Counted from the stretch's first letter, positions 14,673-24,212 are shown. The stretch is DNA of 41,952 nucleotides from UBA7398 sp964597305 (GCA_964597305.1 CAZQWU010000007.1:1-41952); one strand, 5' to 3'. Program-made: numbers and translations. Notes: generated from the letters alone by a model not told the origin.

Positions 14673-16106
14673 TTGGCAGCACGATTCAACAAACGAATTC
14701 TCGTTTTGGGTGCAGGTTCAGTTTCTCAATGTGTACTTCCACTTCTTACCGAACATCTTGTTGATGCGAAACAGATTACGATCTTTGATCAACGCGACAA
14801 TCGGTCACGCGTTCAAAGTACTCTTTCGCTCGGTGCTACTTATGTACAAGGCCAAATAACTCGAGAAAACCTCGATGCGCAATTAAGCACATACTTATCC
14901 GAAGGTGATTTCTTACTCGATTTAGCATGGAATATTGATGCCAACACCATTCTGCAGTGGTGCCACGACAAAGGCGTTCTCTATCTCAATACTTCAGTAG
15001 AACAATGGGATCCATATGAAGGCGGCTCCGAGAAATCTCCTATTGAACGCACGTTGTATTACCGCCATATGCGCATGCGCGAGATGAAAGCGAAATGGAC
15101 ATCTCAAGGTGCGACAGCAATTGTTGAACATGGTGCAAATCCCGGATTAGTTTCGCACCTAGTGAAAAGATCAATGGTTGATATCGCCACACGCGCACTA
15201 AAAGATGGAAAAGCTGGCGCTGGTGTAGAAGCCGCGCTAACTGCAGATTCATATAACGATCTAGCACATGCACTCAATATTAAGGTGATACACATTGCAG
15301 AACGCGATACGCAAGTTACGGATAAACCAAAACAACTTGATGAATTTGTCAATACTTGGAGCGTAGAAGGTTTTTATGAGGAAGGTATTGCTCCGGCCGA
15401 ACTTGGTTGGGGTACTCATGAAAAAACACTTCCCGCCAATGCCTATGAGCATCACGTTGGTCCGCGAAATCAAATTGCAATTGCGCAACCAGGCGCGACA
15501 ACCTGGGTTCGTTCTTGGGTTCCCCATTGCGAAATAACAGGTATGGTCGTTCGACATGGCGAGGCATTTACGCTCTCCGATCACTTAACAGTTTGGAATG
15601 GTGATCGCGCCATCTATCGCCCTACGGTTCATTACGCCTATTGCCCTTCCAATGAGGCAATAGTTTCTATGCGTGAATTAGAAATGCGCCAATGGAATCT
15701 CACACCAAACCAGCGAATTATGAATGATGAAATCACCGATGGCGAAGATCGATTAGGTGTATTACTGATGGGACATCCTTATAAATCGTGGTGGACTGGT
15801 TCATTACTGAGCATTCACGAATCTCGAAAACTTATTCCCCATCAATCCGCAACCACAGTTCAAGTTGCATCAGCAGTTTATGCTGCAGTTGCGTGGGCCA
15901 TGGCCAACCCGCAGCGAGGTTTACTTGTACCTGATGATCTTCCGTGGCGAGAAGTACTCCCGCTTGCGGAGAAATATTGGGGTGGAATTTATTCCGATGC
16001 GGCAGATTGGACTCCACTGCAAACTCGCAATGATCTTTTTGCGGGTTGGAATAACCGAAAGTTTGATACGTCAGATCCGTGGCAATTTACAAATTTCTTA
16101 GCCTGA
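14673..16106 (+). CDS. hss: Homospermidine synthase
   Basis: 477 residues, the same length as the well-studied enzyme of Blastochloris viridis. It joins two putrescine units (or putrescine and spermidine) into homospermidine with NAD as a catalytic hydride carrier. Rossmann motif VLGAGSVSQ is at about residues 10-18. GANPGLVSHLVKRSM, HIAERDTQ, then VNTWSVEGFYEEGIAPAELG carry the conserved active-site Trp and Glu residues, and the C-terminus has HYAYCPSNEA and DTSDPWQFTNFL. This gene type is best known in alphaproteobacteria; in actinobacteria it may reflect transfer, but base use looks like the neighbours. No ornithine/arginine decarboxylase is visible in the window. Confidence 0.93.
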   Translation: MAARFNKRILVLGAGSVSQCVLPLLTEHLVDAKQITIFDQRDNRSRVQSTLSLGATYVQGQITRENLDAQLSTYLSEGDFLLDLAWNIDANTILQWCHDKGVLYLNTSVEQWDPYEGGSEKSPIERTLYYRHMRMREMKAKWTSQGATAIVEHGANPGLVSHLVKRSMVDIATRALKDGKAGAGVEAALTADSYNDLAHALNIKVIHIAERDTQVTDKPKQLDEFVNTWSVEGFYEEGIAPAELGWGTHEKTLPANAYEHHVGPRNQIAIAQPGATTWVRSWVPHCEITGMVVRHGEAFTLSDHLTVWNGDRAIYRPTVHYAYCPSNEAIVSMRELEMRQWNLTPNQRIMNDEITDGEDRLGVLLMGHPYKSWWTGSLLSIHESRKLIPHQSATTVQVASAVYAAVAWAMANPQRGLLVPDDLPWREVLPLAEKYWGGIYSDAADWTPLQTRNDLFAGWNNRKFDTSDPWQFTNFLA

Positions 16107-16126
16107 CCCGTTGAGAAATAGAAACA

Positions 16127-17485
16127 CTATTTTTCAGGTTTTATCGGCTTGCTCGCTTTAATCTCTTCTAAGCGAGCAAGAGATTCAAGTCGCTCCACAG
16201 CATGGTCGACAATTTTTTGAGGATAACCATGGGCATAACCCGTTGGTGAATTCCATGGTTCGTGGATTTCTTCGTGAGATAAATGTGCCAACTCTGGAAC
16301 ATACTTTCTGATGTAGGCACCGTTTTCATCGAAACGTTTTCCTTGTTCTATCGGATTGAACACTCGATAGTACGGTGAAGCATCGGTTCCACAGCCAGCG
16401 GTCCATTGCCAACCATGGGCGTTGGACGCTACGTCGTAATCGATTAGATGTTCACGGAAAAATCGCTCACCTAATTGCCACTCTAAATGAAGATCTTTGA
16501 CCAGAAAGGATGCAACAACCATTCGCGTACGGTTATGCATCCATCCCTCTTTGAGTAACTGGCGCATCGCCGCATCAACAAAGGGATAGCCGGTCTTTCC
16601 TTCACACCACGCCTTAAATTGTTTGCCTGGCTGGTCGTAACGCATCTGCGAAAATTGTGGTGCGTAATAATCTTTTTCAGTATGTTGATTATGAAAGAGC
16701 ACATCGGCATAAAATTCTCGCCAGGCAATTTCTTTTCGGTATACATCGTGCGCTTTGCTTTTACCCAATGGCGCTAGAAGTGTACGTGGATGGATCTCTC
16801 CCCATTTCAAATGCGCACTCATTTTGCTCGTGCCATCTATTCCCGCCATATTTCTTGCCTCGTCATAATGATCGAGTCCTTTTTTGCGAAATTCTGCAAA
16901 TCGCGCCAATGCAGCCATCTCTCCGGCTGGTGTCAGTTCTACACCATCTGGAATTTTCCAATCAGGAAATTCGCGAGCAAAACCTTTCATTGTAGATGTG
17001 GGAATTTCTTTAGGTCGCTCAGCTGGAGCGCGCCATCCATGTTCACACCAGGCTCGATAGAACGGGGTGTATACCTTGTAGGGAGTTCCATCGCTCGGTT
17101 TCTTTACACGCCCCGGTGCAACTGCATAGGGACTGCCGGTTCGAGTAAGTGTTAATCCTTCTGCTTCAAGTTGTGCGTCGCGTTGCGCTCCATAGGGTTC
17201 AAACTCGGCGGAAATATGAATTGATGTTGCACCATACTTTTTCATTAATTCAGTGAGGACACTTTTTTGATTACCGCTGATGACATGAAGTGAATGTCCT
17301 AATGATTCATCGAGCGCTCGTAACGATTGTCCTAAATAAGCTAATCGCTTCGAACCACTTTTACCAATAAGAGTTGGGTCTAGAATGAAGACTGGAATAA
17401 TTTCGCCACCATCAAGAATTGCTTGATTGAGCGCTGGATTATCGTGTAACCGTAAATCTCGGCGAAACCACATGATGGCGCTCAT
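16127..17485 (-). CDS. phr: Deoxyribodipyrimidine photolyase (CPD photolyase)
   Basis: 452 residues from the ATG at 17485; the frame can be read from a TTG at 17497, but the family begins close to MWFRRDLRLHDNPAL, so the ATG is better. The N-terminal antenna-binding domain runs to about residue 130. The FAD domain has WREFYADVLFH, GYPFVDAAMRQLLKEGWMHN, RMVVASFLVKDL, and the DYDVASNAHGWQWTAGCGTD block that holds FAD and the Trp electron relay. It repairs cyclobutane pyrimidine dimers using blue light, fitting a sunlit-water organism. It is divergent from an esterase gene, with only 17 bp between the start codons. Confidence 0.93.
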   Translation of the reverse strand: MSAIMWFRRDLRLHDNPALNQAILDGGEIIPVFILDPTLIGKSGSKRLAYLGQSLRALDESLGHSLHVISGNQKSVLTELMKKYGATSIHISAEFEPYGAQRDAQLEAEGLTLTRTGSPYAVAPGRVKKPSDGTPYKVYTPFYRAWCEHGWRAPAERPKEIPTSTMKGFAREFPDWKIPDGVELTPAGEMAALARFAEFRKKGLDHYDEARNMAGIDGTSKMSAHLKWGEIHPRTLLAPLGKSKAHDVYRKEIAWREFYADVLFHNQHTEKDYYAPQFSQMRYDQPGKQFKAWCEGKTGYPFVDAAMRQLLKEGWMHNRTRMVVASFLVKDLHLEWQLGERFFREHLIDYDVASNAHGWQWTAGCGTDASPYYRVFNPIEQGKRFDENGAYIRKYVPELAHLSHEEIHEPWNSPTGYAHGYPQKIVDHAVERLESLARLEEIKASKPIKPEK

Positions 17486-17502
17486 GGCATGATTCAACCA
17501 TC

Positions 17503-18348
17503 ATGGAGAAAATTAAGCGCTTTCAAATTCGCGGTGTGCCGGGTGAAGTTGAGCGGGTCGCGTTTGGTGATCGCATAGTTGATTATTGGTCGCCTGCTCA
17601 CCCTACCCACGTTCTCATCGCTCATGATGGTCAAAATGTTTTCGACAAAAACACCGCTACTCGAAGACAGACCTGGCAAATGGCGCAATCGGCACACCGA
17701 GTTTTTACTCGAAACGGGTTTAAACCACCGCTCATCATTGCAGTTTTCCATAGCGGACATCGAAATAATTATTGGGGTCGAGCAAAAGATTTAACTCCGC
17801 CTCAACCATTTAAAGAAGGCGTTGAACCCATAGTTGCCGCGCGGGGACTTTTTCCGAAAAATCGAGAAGAGCTCTCAGTTGATGACTTGCATGGAGATGA
17901 ATATTTGGCACACATCACTGATGTTATTACGCCAGAAATTTCACAGAGATTTCTTGAGCGTCAACCAAAAAATACAGCAATTATTGGATCAAGTATGGGT
18001 GGTCTTGCATCGCTCTATGCACTCGGCCGGCGGCCAGATTTTTTCAGCACCGGACTAGCGCTCTCGCCACATTGGATTATCGGTGAGAAGCCACTCGCAG
18101 AATGGTTGATCAATGCTCTTCCTGAACCAGGAGCACATCAGGTGTGGATGAGTCGTGGAACTAAAGGTCTTGATGCGCACTATGGTCCCACCCAAGATTA
18201 TGCAGATGAATTAATGAAAAATCGTCACTATCGGATGGGGAAAGATTTTCTCTCTCACATTTTCCCTCGTACTGGTCATAACGAGAGATCATGGGCAAGC
18301 TACTTAGACCAGGTCATGGAATTTTGGCTTACTGCTACCTGGAATTAG
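17503..18348 (+). CDS. Putative esterase (alpha/beta hydrolase, Fes/EstD-like)
   Basis: 281 residues. The fold starts with VLIAHDGQNVFDKNTATRRQ, continues with LIIAVFHSGHRNNYWGR, and has the nucleophile elbow IIGSSMGGLASLYALG with Ser at about residue 166. The C-terminal RTGHNERSW supplies the His. This matches the D-type esterases related to enterochelin esterase (COG2819 type). No siderophore genes are near; the downstream convergent gene is a secreted amylase, with a 14-bp overlap of their ends. There is no export signal, so it is probably cytoplasmic. Substrate unknown. Confidence 0.85.
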   Translation: MEKIKRFQIRGVPGEVERVAFGDRIVDYWSPAHPTHVLIAHDGQNVFDKNTATRRQTWQMAQSAHRVFTRNGFKPPLIIAVFHSGHRNNYWGRAKDLTPPQPFKEGVEPIVAARGLFPKNREELSVDDLHGDEYLAHITDVITPEISQRFLERQPKNTAIIGSSMGGLASLYALGRRPDFFSTGLALSPHWIIGEKPLAEWLINALPEPGAHQVWMSRGTKGLDAHYGPTQDYADELMKNRHYRMGKDFLSHIFPRTGHNERSWASYLDQVMEFWLTATWN

Positions 18349-20440
18349 TGAGTGTCACAATATTTGAAGTGGAAATTTTCCCATCGAAAGTTTGAGCGAC
18401 CGCTGCACAATCTATTTTTGCACCGCGTGGATACTTCAAGGTGGGTAAATACACTCGATATCTACCACCGGGAATTTTTTTCGTTGTAAAAGTTTGCCGA
18501 TTACTCGTACCAAGTGAGGTCCAACCCTTGCCATTCACGCGGACGAGAAATGTGACCTCTGCATAATCTGTGTTACTCACAGTTGCGGCTAGTTCTAACC
18601 ACGTTGGATTTCCTAATCCACTGTCGACAAGTGAGAGGCGAACTGAATGTGGTGTCGGTAATCGATGAGAAGCCTCAGATGCGAGAACTGCCCATCCTCG
18701 CGCCGGCACAGTTAATGTGATGCGTGAATCGGCAGAATAAGAAAAACCAGGGGTTGAATCAACGACCTTGAATTGATTACCAAGAATTGGGGATACCTCA
18801 GTTGTCACTGGCGAATCGCCACCATTAAATGCAATGACATACTCTTGATTTTTATATATTCGACTCACAACAAATAAATCTTGAACGGCATAAATAGTCT
18901 GTTGATTTCCAAATTTCAACGCAGGATTTTCACGAGCGATCTTTTGAAAATTACTTAGCGTTGCTTCGAGTGGGTTGGTAACAGTGAAACTATTCCGGGT
19001 TCCAATAGGTGATGAGCCAATTCGCTTTTCATTCTGCCATTCAACTACCTGAGTAGAAAATAAATCTTGCCGTGCACCTTTATCTCCAGGTGACCCCATC
19101 AAACCTTTTTCATCGCCGTAGTACACAATAGGTGAGCCTCGTAAATAAAAGAGCATCGCATGGGCAAGAGCGTCTCGTTCAAGTAATTGTTCATCACTCA
19201 GCACCGGATTTAACTTATTAATAATCATGCCAATTCGACCCATATCGTGATTGCCGAGAAAAGTGGCCAATCCATTAGCATTAAAATTTTTCGTAGTGTA
19301 ATAATCATCCGCATTAAAAAGGTCTGCTAAACCGGAAGCGTTATAGCCAAATGCAGCAAACTTCGAAATTGTGTTCTGAAATGCGAAATCGAGAACAGAG
19401 GGTGCAGAAACTTCTTTAACATAATATGCAGTTACTGAAGGGTCTGCTTCGAAAATCTCGCCAAAGATTGGAAATGATGTTTTTCCTTGCGCTGCAGCCG
19501 CCTTCTGAATTGCCGGAATGAACTGTGCCCAAAATTCATCATTCACGTGGCGATAGGTATCAATACGCATTCCATCAATATTGAAACGAGTGATCCACCC
19601 TGACCACGTATCGATCCATCCCTTCACAACTTGTGGCTTCTCCGTAAATACATCGTCCAGGCCGTAAAAATCGCCAAATAACATCGATTCGCCAGAAAAG
19701 GTTGAGTCTCCACGATTGTGATAATTAGTGAGATCCCGTAAGAATGCGGGATTCTTCACATTTTCCGGAGTTGGATTCTGAAGTGGCGTTTTAGGAAATG
19801 ATTTTGTGGCAGAAAGTCGTGGAAAATTCTTGAGAATATTCGGCGTAAGAGAAAATTTCTTCCCCTGTGAATCTTTATAGGGAACTTGCCCAGTTTCTAC
19901 ATAAGAATAATCGCCTTCTTTATAACTGATGATGTCTGCCGTGTGATTGACAACAACGTCAACAAATATTTTTATGCCACGCTTATGAGCTTCGGCAACC
20001 ATCGTAGAAAAATCTTTTTCTGAACCAAATCGAGAATCCGTCGTTGTAAAATCTACCCCGGCATATCCATGATATGCCGCAGAACCAAACGCCATTGAAT
20101 AGTTTTTTACCGGTGGCGAAACCCAAATCGCAGTAAAACCTAAACCCTTGATGTAATCCAATTTCTCAGTAATTCCTAGAAAATCTCCGCCATGAAAAAA
20201 AGATATATCTGTTTTATCGACTCCGGACATCATTCGAGTCTGTGGATATATTCCATAGTCATTATTTAGGTTTGCATTGTTAAATCTATCAGTCATGATG
20301 AAGTAGGTTGAGATACCGTCTAACGCATTCTGTGCAACTGGTTGAATATAGTGATCGAGCGCGTTCTCAGCATGAGATTGAGCTGTCATAAAACTGAGGG
20401 AAATAGAAATAAGAAATGCGTATGCGATTTTTTGCTTCAT
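18335..20440 (-). CDS. Secreted alpha-amylase-type glycoside hydrolase (GH13)
   Basis: 701 residues with a signal peptide (to about residue 24, AQSHA). The GH13 barrel shows DVVVNHTAD (about residue 160), then GMRIDTYRHV with the nucleophile Asp (about 292), FPIFGEIFEADPS with the acid/base Glu (about 325), and FLGNHDMGRIG with the transition-state Asp (about 398). The C-terminus has a beta domain and an extra beta-rich module (about 590-701) that may bind starch. It should cut alpha-1,4 glucans outside the cell; neopullulanase-like activity is possible. It is the last gene of the run malE-malF-malG-amylase, 15 bp after malG, so hydrolysis and uptake of maltodextrins are linked. Confidence 0.92.
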   Translation of the reverse strand: MKQKIAYAFLISISLSFMTAQSHAENALDHYIQPVAQNALDGISTYFIMTDRFNNANLNNDYGIYPQTRMMSGVDKTDISFFHGGDFLGITEKLDYIKGLGFTAIWVSPPVKNYSMAFGSAAYHGYAGVDFTTTDSRFGSEKDFSTMVAEAHKRGIKIFVDVVVNHTADIISYKEGDYSYVETGQVPYKDSQGKKFSLTPNILKNFPRLSATKSFPKTPLQNPTPENVKNPAFLRDLTNYHNRGDSTFSGESMLFGDFYGLDDVFTEKPQVVKGWIDTWSGWITRFNIDGMRIDTYRHVNDEFWAQFIPAIQKAAAAQGKTSFPIFGEIFEADPSVTAYYVKEVSAPSVLDFAFQNTISKFAAFGYNASGLADLFNADDYYTTKNFNANGLATFLGNHDMGRIGMIINKLNPVLSDEQLLERDALAHAMLFYLRGSPIVYYGDEKGLMGSPGDKGARQDLFSTQVVEWQNEKRIGSSPIGTRNSFTVTNPLEATLSNFQKIARENPALKFGNQQTIYAVQDLFVVSRIYKNQEYVIAFNGGDSPVTTEVSPILGNQFKVVDSTPGFSYSADSRITLTVPARGWAVLASEASHRLPTPHSVRLSLVDSGLGNPTWLELAATVSNTDYAEVTFLVRVNGKGWTSLGTSNRQTFTTKKIPGGRYRVYLPTLKYPRGAKIDCAAVAQTFDGKISTSNIVTLTNSR

Positions 20441-20455
20441 CGCAATCGAACTGCA

Positions 20456-21310
20456 CTAGCCCTTGATTGAACCGGCAGTAAGTCCACCGATGATGTAGCG
20501 CTGCAAAGAGAGAAAGAGTGCAACGAGTGGGATCGCGGCGAGGAGAGAGCCAGCGGCGAACGGGCCCCAATTTTGTCCAAATTGAGCGCCAACAAATTGT
20601 TGAAGGCCCACGGCAACTGTACGTTGATTAATATCTTGTAAAAAGAGACTTGCGAGAACAAACTCATTAAACGTTCCAATAAACGAGAGAAGCGCAGTTA
20701 CGGCAAGTACCGGTGCTGCCAGTGGAAAGAAGATCAACCAGTAGACCTGTGATGTTGATGCGCCGTCAATACGTGCTGCTTCATCTAGCTCAAGTGGCAC
20801 CGTATCGATAAACCCTTTCAGAAGCCAGGCATTTACCCCCATCGATCCACCAAGATAAATAATAAGAAGTCCGCCAAGACTTCCTAATCCAATCGCTGGG
20901 AAAACTGTGTAGACCCGCTCCATCATCACGTATATCGCAGCGAGCGCGAGGAATGAAGGAAATACCTGAACAAGCAGAAGAGCTTGCAGTCCCGTTTTTC
21001 TACCTTTAAAACGCAATCGACTAAAAGCAAATGCCGATGCTGCGCCAATGAATACCGATATCAACGCATTCGCCGACGCAAGAATGACTGAATTTTTTAC
21101 CCACGTGAGGTAAGGAACGGATTCTAAAGTAAAGAGGGTTTGATAATTCTTCCAACTAAATCTCGATGGCCAGAGCGATGATGACGCTAACGAACCAGTG
21201 GGATCAAATGAGCTTTGAATCACCACATAGATAGGGAAAATCGAGAAAAGAATGAGGAGCCATGCGTAAACATGGCGCCAAAGATGGCCGCTCTTGAGTG
21301 GAGATTTCAT
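20456..21310 (-). CDS. malG: Maltodextrin ABC transporter permease MalG
   Basis: 284 residues, six membrane helices. The EAA loop that contacts the ATPase reads ELDEAARIDGASTSQVYWLI. The frame is open to 21346, but I take the ATG at 21310, because it overlaps the malF stop by the classical ATGA, and MKSPLKSGHLWRH is a normal MalG-like N-terminus. It pairs with MalF to form the membrane channel. No ATPase (MalK/MsmX type) is encoded nearby, so a shared ATPase elsewhere must drive it. Confidence 0.9.
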   Translation of the reverse strand: MKSPLKSGHLWRHVYAWLLILFSIFPIYVVIQSSFDPTGSLASSSLWPSRFSWKNYQTLFTLESVPYLTWVKNSVILASANALISVFIGAASAFAFSRLRFKGRKTGLQALLLVQVFPSFLALAAIYVMMERVYTVFPAIGLGSLGGLLIIYLGGSMGVNAWLLKGFIDTVPLELDEAARIDGASTSQVYWLIFFPLAAPVLAVTALLSFIGTFNEFVLASLFLQDINQRTVAVGLQQFVGAQFGQNWGPFAAGSLLAAIPLVALFLSLQRYIIGGLTAGSIKG

Positions 21311-22848
21311 AAGGCATCCAAAACTTTGGAACGTCGCAAGGACCACATTGAAAGTGATCCCACGATAATAAACATCACCATCGAAATTGCACAGGCTAAG
21401 CCAAGGTTCTGTTCATTAGAACCAAACGCCGTTTTATACGTGTAGGTAATCAAGATATCGGTAGCGCCAGCTACTTCACCGTGAAGCACATCAGTTGGTC
21501 CGCCACCGGTGAGCAAATAAATTAGATTGAAATTGTTGAAATTAAATGCAAATGATGCAATCAATAATGGTGAGAGTATCTGAAGAAGTATCGGCAATTT
21601 AATCTGTCGAAGTATTTGTCGTGGTGATGCCCCATCAATTGCAGCTGCCTCTTCAAGTTCTGATGGAATAGCTTGGAGCGCACCCGATGAAATTAAATAA
21701 AAATACGGAAAACCTAACCATAGGTTGACTATCAAAATCACACCACGCGCCAACCATGGGCTGTTATACCAATCAATGTTTTGGCCAATGATGAGGTTGA
21801 TTGCTCCGTATTGTCGATTAAACATTCCGTTCCAAATAAGAATCGACATGAATGAGGGAATCGCGTATGGCAGGATGAGGACAGATCGATAGAAACGTCG
21901 GAGCGCAATCTTTTTATCCATCGCAATAGCGAGAAGTAATCCTGCCGCGAACATCATAATGACGGTTATCAATGCAAAACAGATTGTCCAAATAAAGACA
22001 CCAATAAATGGTCCTCGAATTTTTTTATCTGCAAAGAGGCTCACATAATTTTCAAATGCGTTATAAGCGCGCCAGCCGGGAACGAGTAGATCTTCAGCGT
22101 TTGTTGTGTTCGCATAATTTCCTCGGTGATTATCTTTATATAGTGCGCCGGTCTGGATATTCTTAATTGAATCGTGAGACTTGTCGTATACATACGCTTG
22201 TGTCATTCGGATGGCAACATCGACACCTTGTGGTGCAATAAATGAACCATCACCTAAGGGAAATTTGAGATCGCCAATGGTGGAATCTGCGGCCGATACC
22301 TCATCACCTGTCAGCGGAGTAAAACCTTGAGCAGAGCGCGCTACTCCATATTGATCTCGAGAGAACTGATCTTGTGCAAGTTTTATCACTTCTTTTTTTG
22401 TCGCTAAGCCAACGTCGGTAGTTGTTTGATTGGTCACCAATGCACCAAGTTCGCCACCGACTTTACCAAGCACCATGTCATAGGTGGTGTTTTGAGCATC
22501 CGGTTGAAGACCCGTCTCAACAATTTGAGTTATCGCATCACGTTTTGAAATTTCATTACCAGTTTTATACGTAAATCCAGACATCAATATTGTGTAAAAA
22601 ACTGGAACGATGACGAATACAACTAATAGAACAATTCCCGGAAAAAGAAATTTTAGTGGCACAGCGCGTCGAGAGAAATATACGAGATTGAGACCGAGGA
22701 AAACTAGCGCGATAATTGCTGCGATTTGAGACTGGCTTTTTGTCATCGCAGTAAAGAACATCGACACTAACAGTGAGTCAATAATCGCAATGAAGAGAAT
22801 TTTGGTGATGTGGGCTGGCAGTCCGGTAAATCCCGCCAACTTCAACAT
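21307..22848 (-). CDS. malF: Maltodextrin ABC transporter permease MalF, enterobacterial-like long form
   Basis: 513 residues. Three membrane helices in the first 92 residues are followed by a large outer domain (about residues 93-270) and then five more helices, the layout of E. coli MalF with its P2 loop, which is unusual length for a Gram-positive-type MalF. The EAA loop is SELEEAAAIDGASPRQILRQ. AGGTGA 5 nt before the ATG is the ribosome-binding site. The outer domain would contact the binding protein MalE. It is separated from malE by 116 bp holding a strong stem-loop. Confidence 0.9.
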   Translation of the reverse strand: MLKLAGFTGLPAHITKILFIAIIDSLLVSMFFTAMTKSQSQIAAIIALVFLGLNLVYFSRRAVPLKFLFPGIVLLVVFVIVPVFYTILMSGFTYKTGNEISKRDAITQIVETGLQPDAQNTTYDMVLGKVGGELGALVTNQTTTDVGLATKKEVIKLAQDQFSRDQYGVARSAQGFTPLTGDEVSAADSTIGDLKFPLGDGSFIAPQGVDVAIRMTQAYVYDKSHDSIKNIQTGALYKDNHRGNYANTTNAEDLLVPGWRAYNAFENYVSLFADKKIRGPFIGVFIWTICFALITVIMMFAAGLLLAIAMDKKIALRRFYRSVLILPYAIPSFMSILIWNGMFNRQYGAINLIIGQNIDWYNSPWLARGVILIVNLWLGFPYFYLISSGALQAIPSELEEAAAIDGASPRQILRQIKLPILLQILSPLLIASFAFNFNNFNLIYLLTGGGPTDVLHGEVAGATDILITYTYKTAFGSNEQNLGLACAISMVMFIIVGSLSMWSLRRSKVLDAL

Positions 22849-22912
22849 GAAATCACCTGCTTACGTTAATTACTAAAACTACTGGGCTTGAAAAGTATAT
22901 GGTTATTAAAGG

Positions 22913-22946
22913 CTTCTGGCGCATCTATCACTAGATGCGCCAGAAG
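22913..22946 (-). promoter_or_regulatory. Strong intra-operon stem-loop between malE and malF
   Basis: CTTCTGGCGCATCTA and TAGATGCGCCAGAAG form a perfect 15-bp stem with a 4-nt loop. On the transcribed minus strand it is followed by CCTTTAATAA, not by a clean U run. It therefore looks like an mRNA-stabilising or partial-attenuation element that keeps malE mRNA in excess over malF/malG, as is known for E. coli malE. Confidence 0.7.
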
Positions 22947-22964
22947 TTTTCTATCGAATAGCGA

Positions 22965-24212
22965 TTAGCTATTTGCTGCTGCGTTAGCGAAATTCTTCTT
23001 TAGAATTCCCGCTGCATTATCAAGGGTTGTCGCAACTGACTCGCCCTTAACGAAGATAGAAGTAAATGCTGCGCCAAGAACGTCATACCAGTTCGAGCCA
23101 CCCGTCTTGTCATCAAGAAGTGGGCTGATCTGTGGAGTTCCGGTTGTTGCTGCATTTGCAACACCCTTTGTGCTCGCATCATTAATGATAGGAGCAGCAA
23201 GTTTGTTGGCTGGTGGACGACCTGAAGCCGTGCTCATCAAGAGTTGGCCTTCCTTCGATGCAAACCAACCAAGTACGAGTTTCTTCGCACCGAGGTCGAC
23301 ACCATGCTTTGCTGCAAATGACGTGACATATGCGCCTGAGTAGTTAACCCACTGTTGGCCAAATGTTCCTGCGGTCAATCCTGGAACTGCACCGAGACCA
23401 TAGGAAATTCCCGCATCTTTAATGCCTTGGAAGTTCCATGCACCAGTGTTTGCGAATGCAATCTTTCCTGCCTTGAATGCATCACCGCAACCATCCCATT
23501 GGAAGAATCCGTTGCTCTTTCCATCTGCACCGAGCAAATACGTTTTGATATTTGCTTTGAATGCATCTGAATTGAGAAGCACATTGTTGACATCTGGAGT
23601 TGTTCCTTTGTAACCCCATGCACCGCCACCAAGCGCGGTGATGATTGGGTGTGAACCCCATGTTCCTTCAAATGCGCAAATTCCACCGGTCAGACCTTTT
23701 GCAGTCTTATTAGCGGTGTACCAATCAACCATATCTTTGAAAGATTTTGGTGCAGTATCGCCATAAAGCTTCTTATTCCAGAGGAATGCAGTGGTGTCTA
23801 CATCGAGTGGAACACCGTAAGTCTTTCCCTTATAGGAGAGAGCTTGTTGTCCTGCAGAAGGAATCTGTGCCTGGTTTGTTGCAGAATAAGTAAGTGGTGC
23901 AAGCTTTCCTGACTTTCCACCTTGTGAAGCCATTGATGCTGGGCCAGTCATAACATCTGGACCACCAGCAGCAGTTGCTTTGTCCCAAGCACCTTGCAAT
24001 GCAGTGAGTGCTGAGAAGAACTTAACTTTGATTACATAGCCTGGAGCGATGGTGGTATTTCCATCGATCAAAGACTTAAGTTGTGGTCCGCGCTGTTCGT
24101 CAGCCCACACCGTAATCGTCTTAGCAGCTGCGTTTGCACTTGGAACAGCAAGTACAGAAGCAGCAAGTGCTGTGCTAGCCGCGAGGCTAACAATCAGACG
24201 CTTTTTATTCAT
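22965..24212 (-). CDS. malE: Maltodextrin-binding protein (solute-binding protein of the ABC transporter)
   Basis: 415 residues. The signal peptide is MNKKRLIVSLAASTALAASV through about SANA. The mature chain begins KTITVWADEQRGPQLKSLID, typical of family 1 solute-binding proteins, and has PDVMTGPASMASQGGKSGKL and YKGKTYGVPLDVDTTAFLWN. No lipobox Cys is visible, so it may be free or held by other means. The ATG at 24212 is chosen because GGAGG lies 8 nt upstream; an in-frame ATG at 24227 overlaps that site. It is first in the run malE-malF-malG-amylase. Confidence 0.92.
   Translation of the reverse strand: MNKKRLIVSLAASTALAASVLAVPSANAAAKTITVWADEQRGPQLKSLIDGNTTIAPGYVIKVKFFSALTALQGAWDKATAAGGPDVMTGPASMASQGGKSGKLAPLTYSATNQAQIPSAGQQALSYKGKTYGVPLDVDTTAFLWNKKLYGDTAPKSFKDMVDWYTANKTAKGLTGGICAFEGTWGSHPIITALGGGAWGYKGTTPDVNNVLLNSDAFKANIKTYLLGADGKSNGFFQWDGCGDAFKAGKIAFANTGAWNFQGIKDAGISYGLGAVPGLTAGTFGQQWVNYSGAYVTSFAAKHGVDLGAKKLVLGWFASKEGQLLMSTASGRPPANKLAAPIINDASTKGVANAATTGTPQISPLLDDKTGGSNWYDVLGAAFTSIFVKGESVATTLDNAAGILKKNFANAAANS

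Noticed and set aside
16107..16145. Possible bidirectional terminator between hss and phr (AAATAG/CTATTT with an outer CCTGA/TCAGG)
   Set aside because: The inner stem is AT-only and short, the outer arms are unbalanced; too weak to list.
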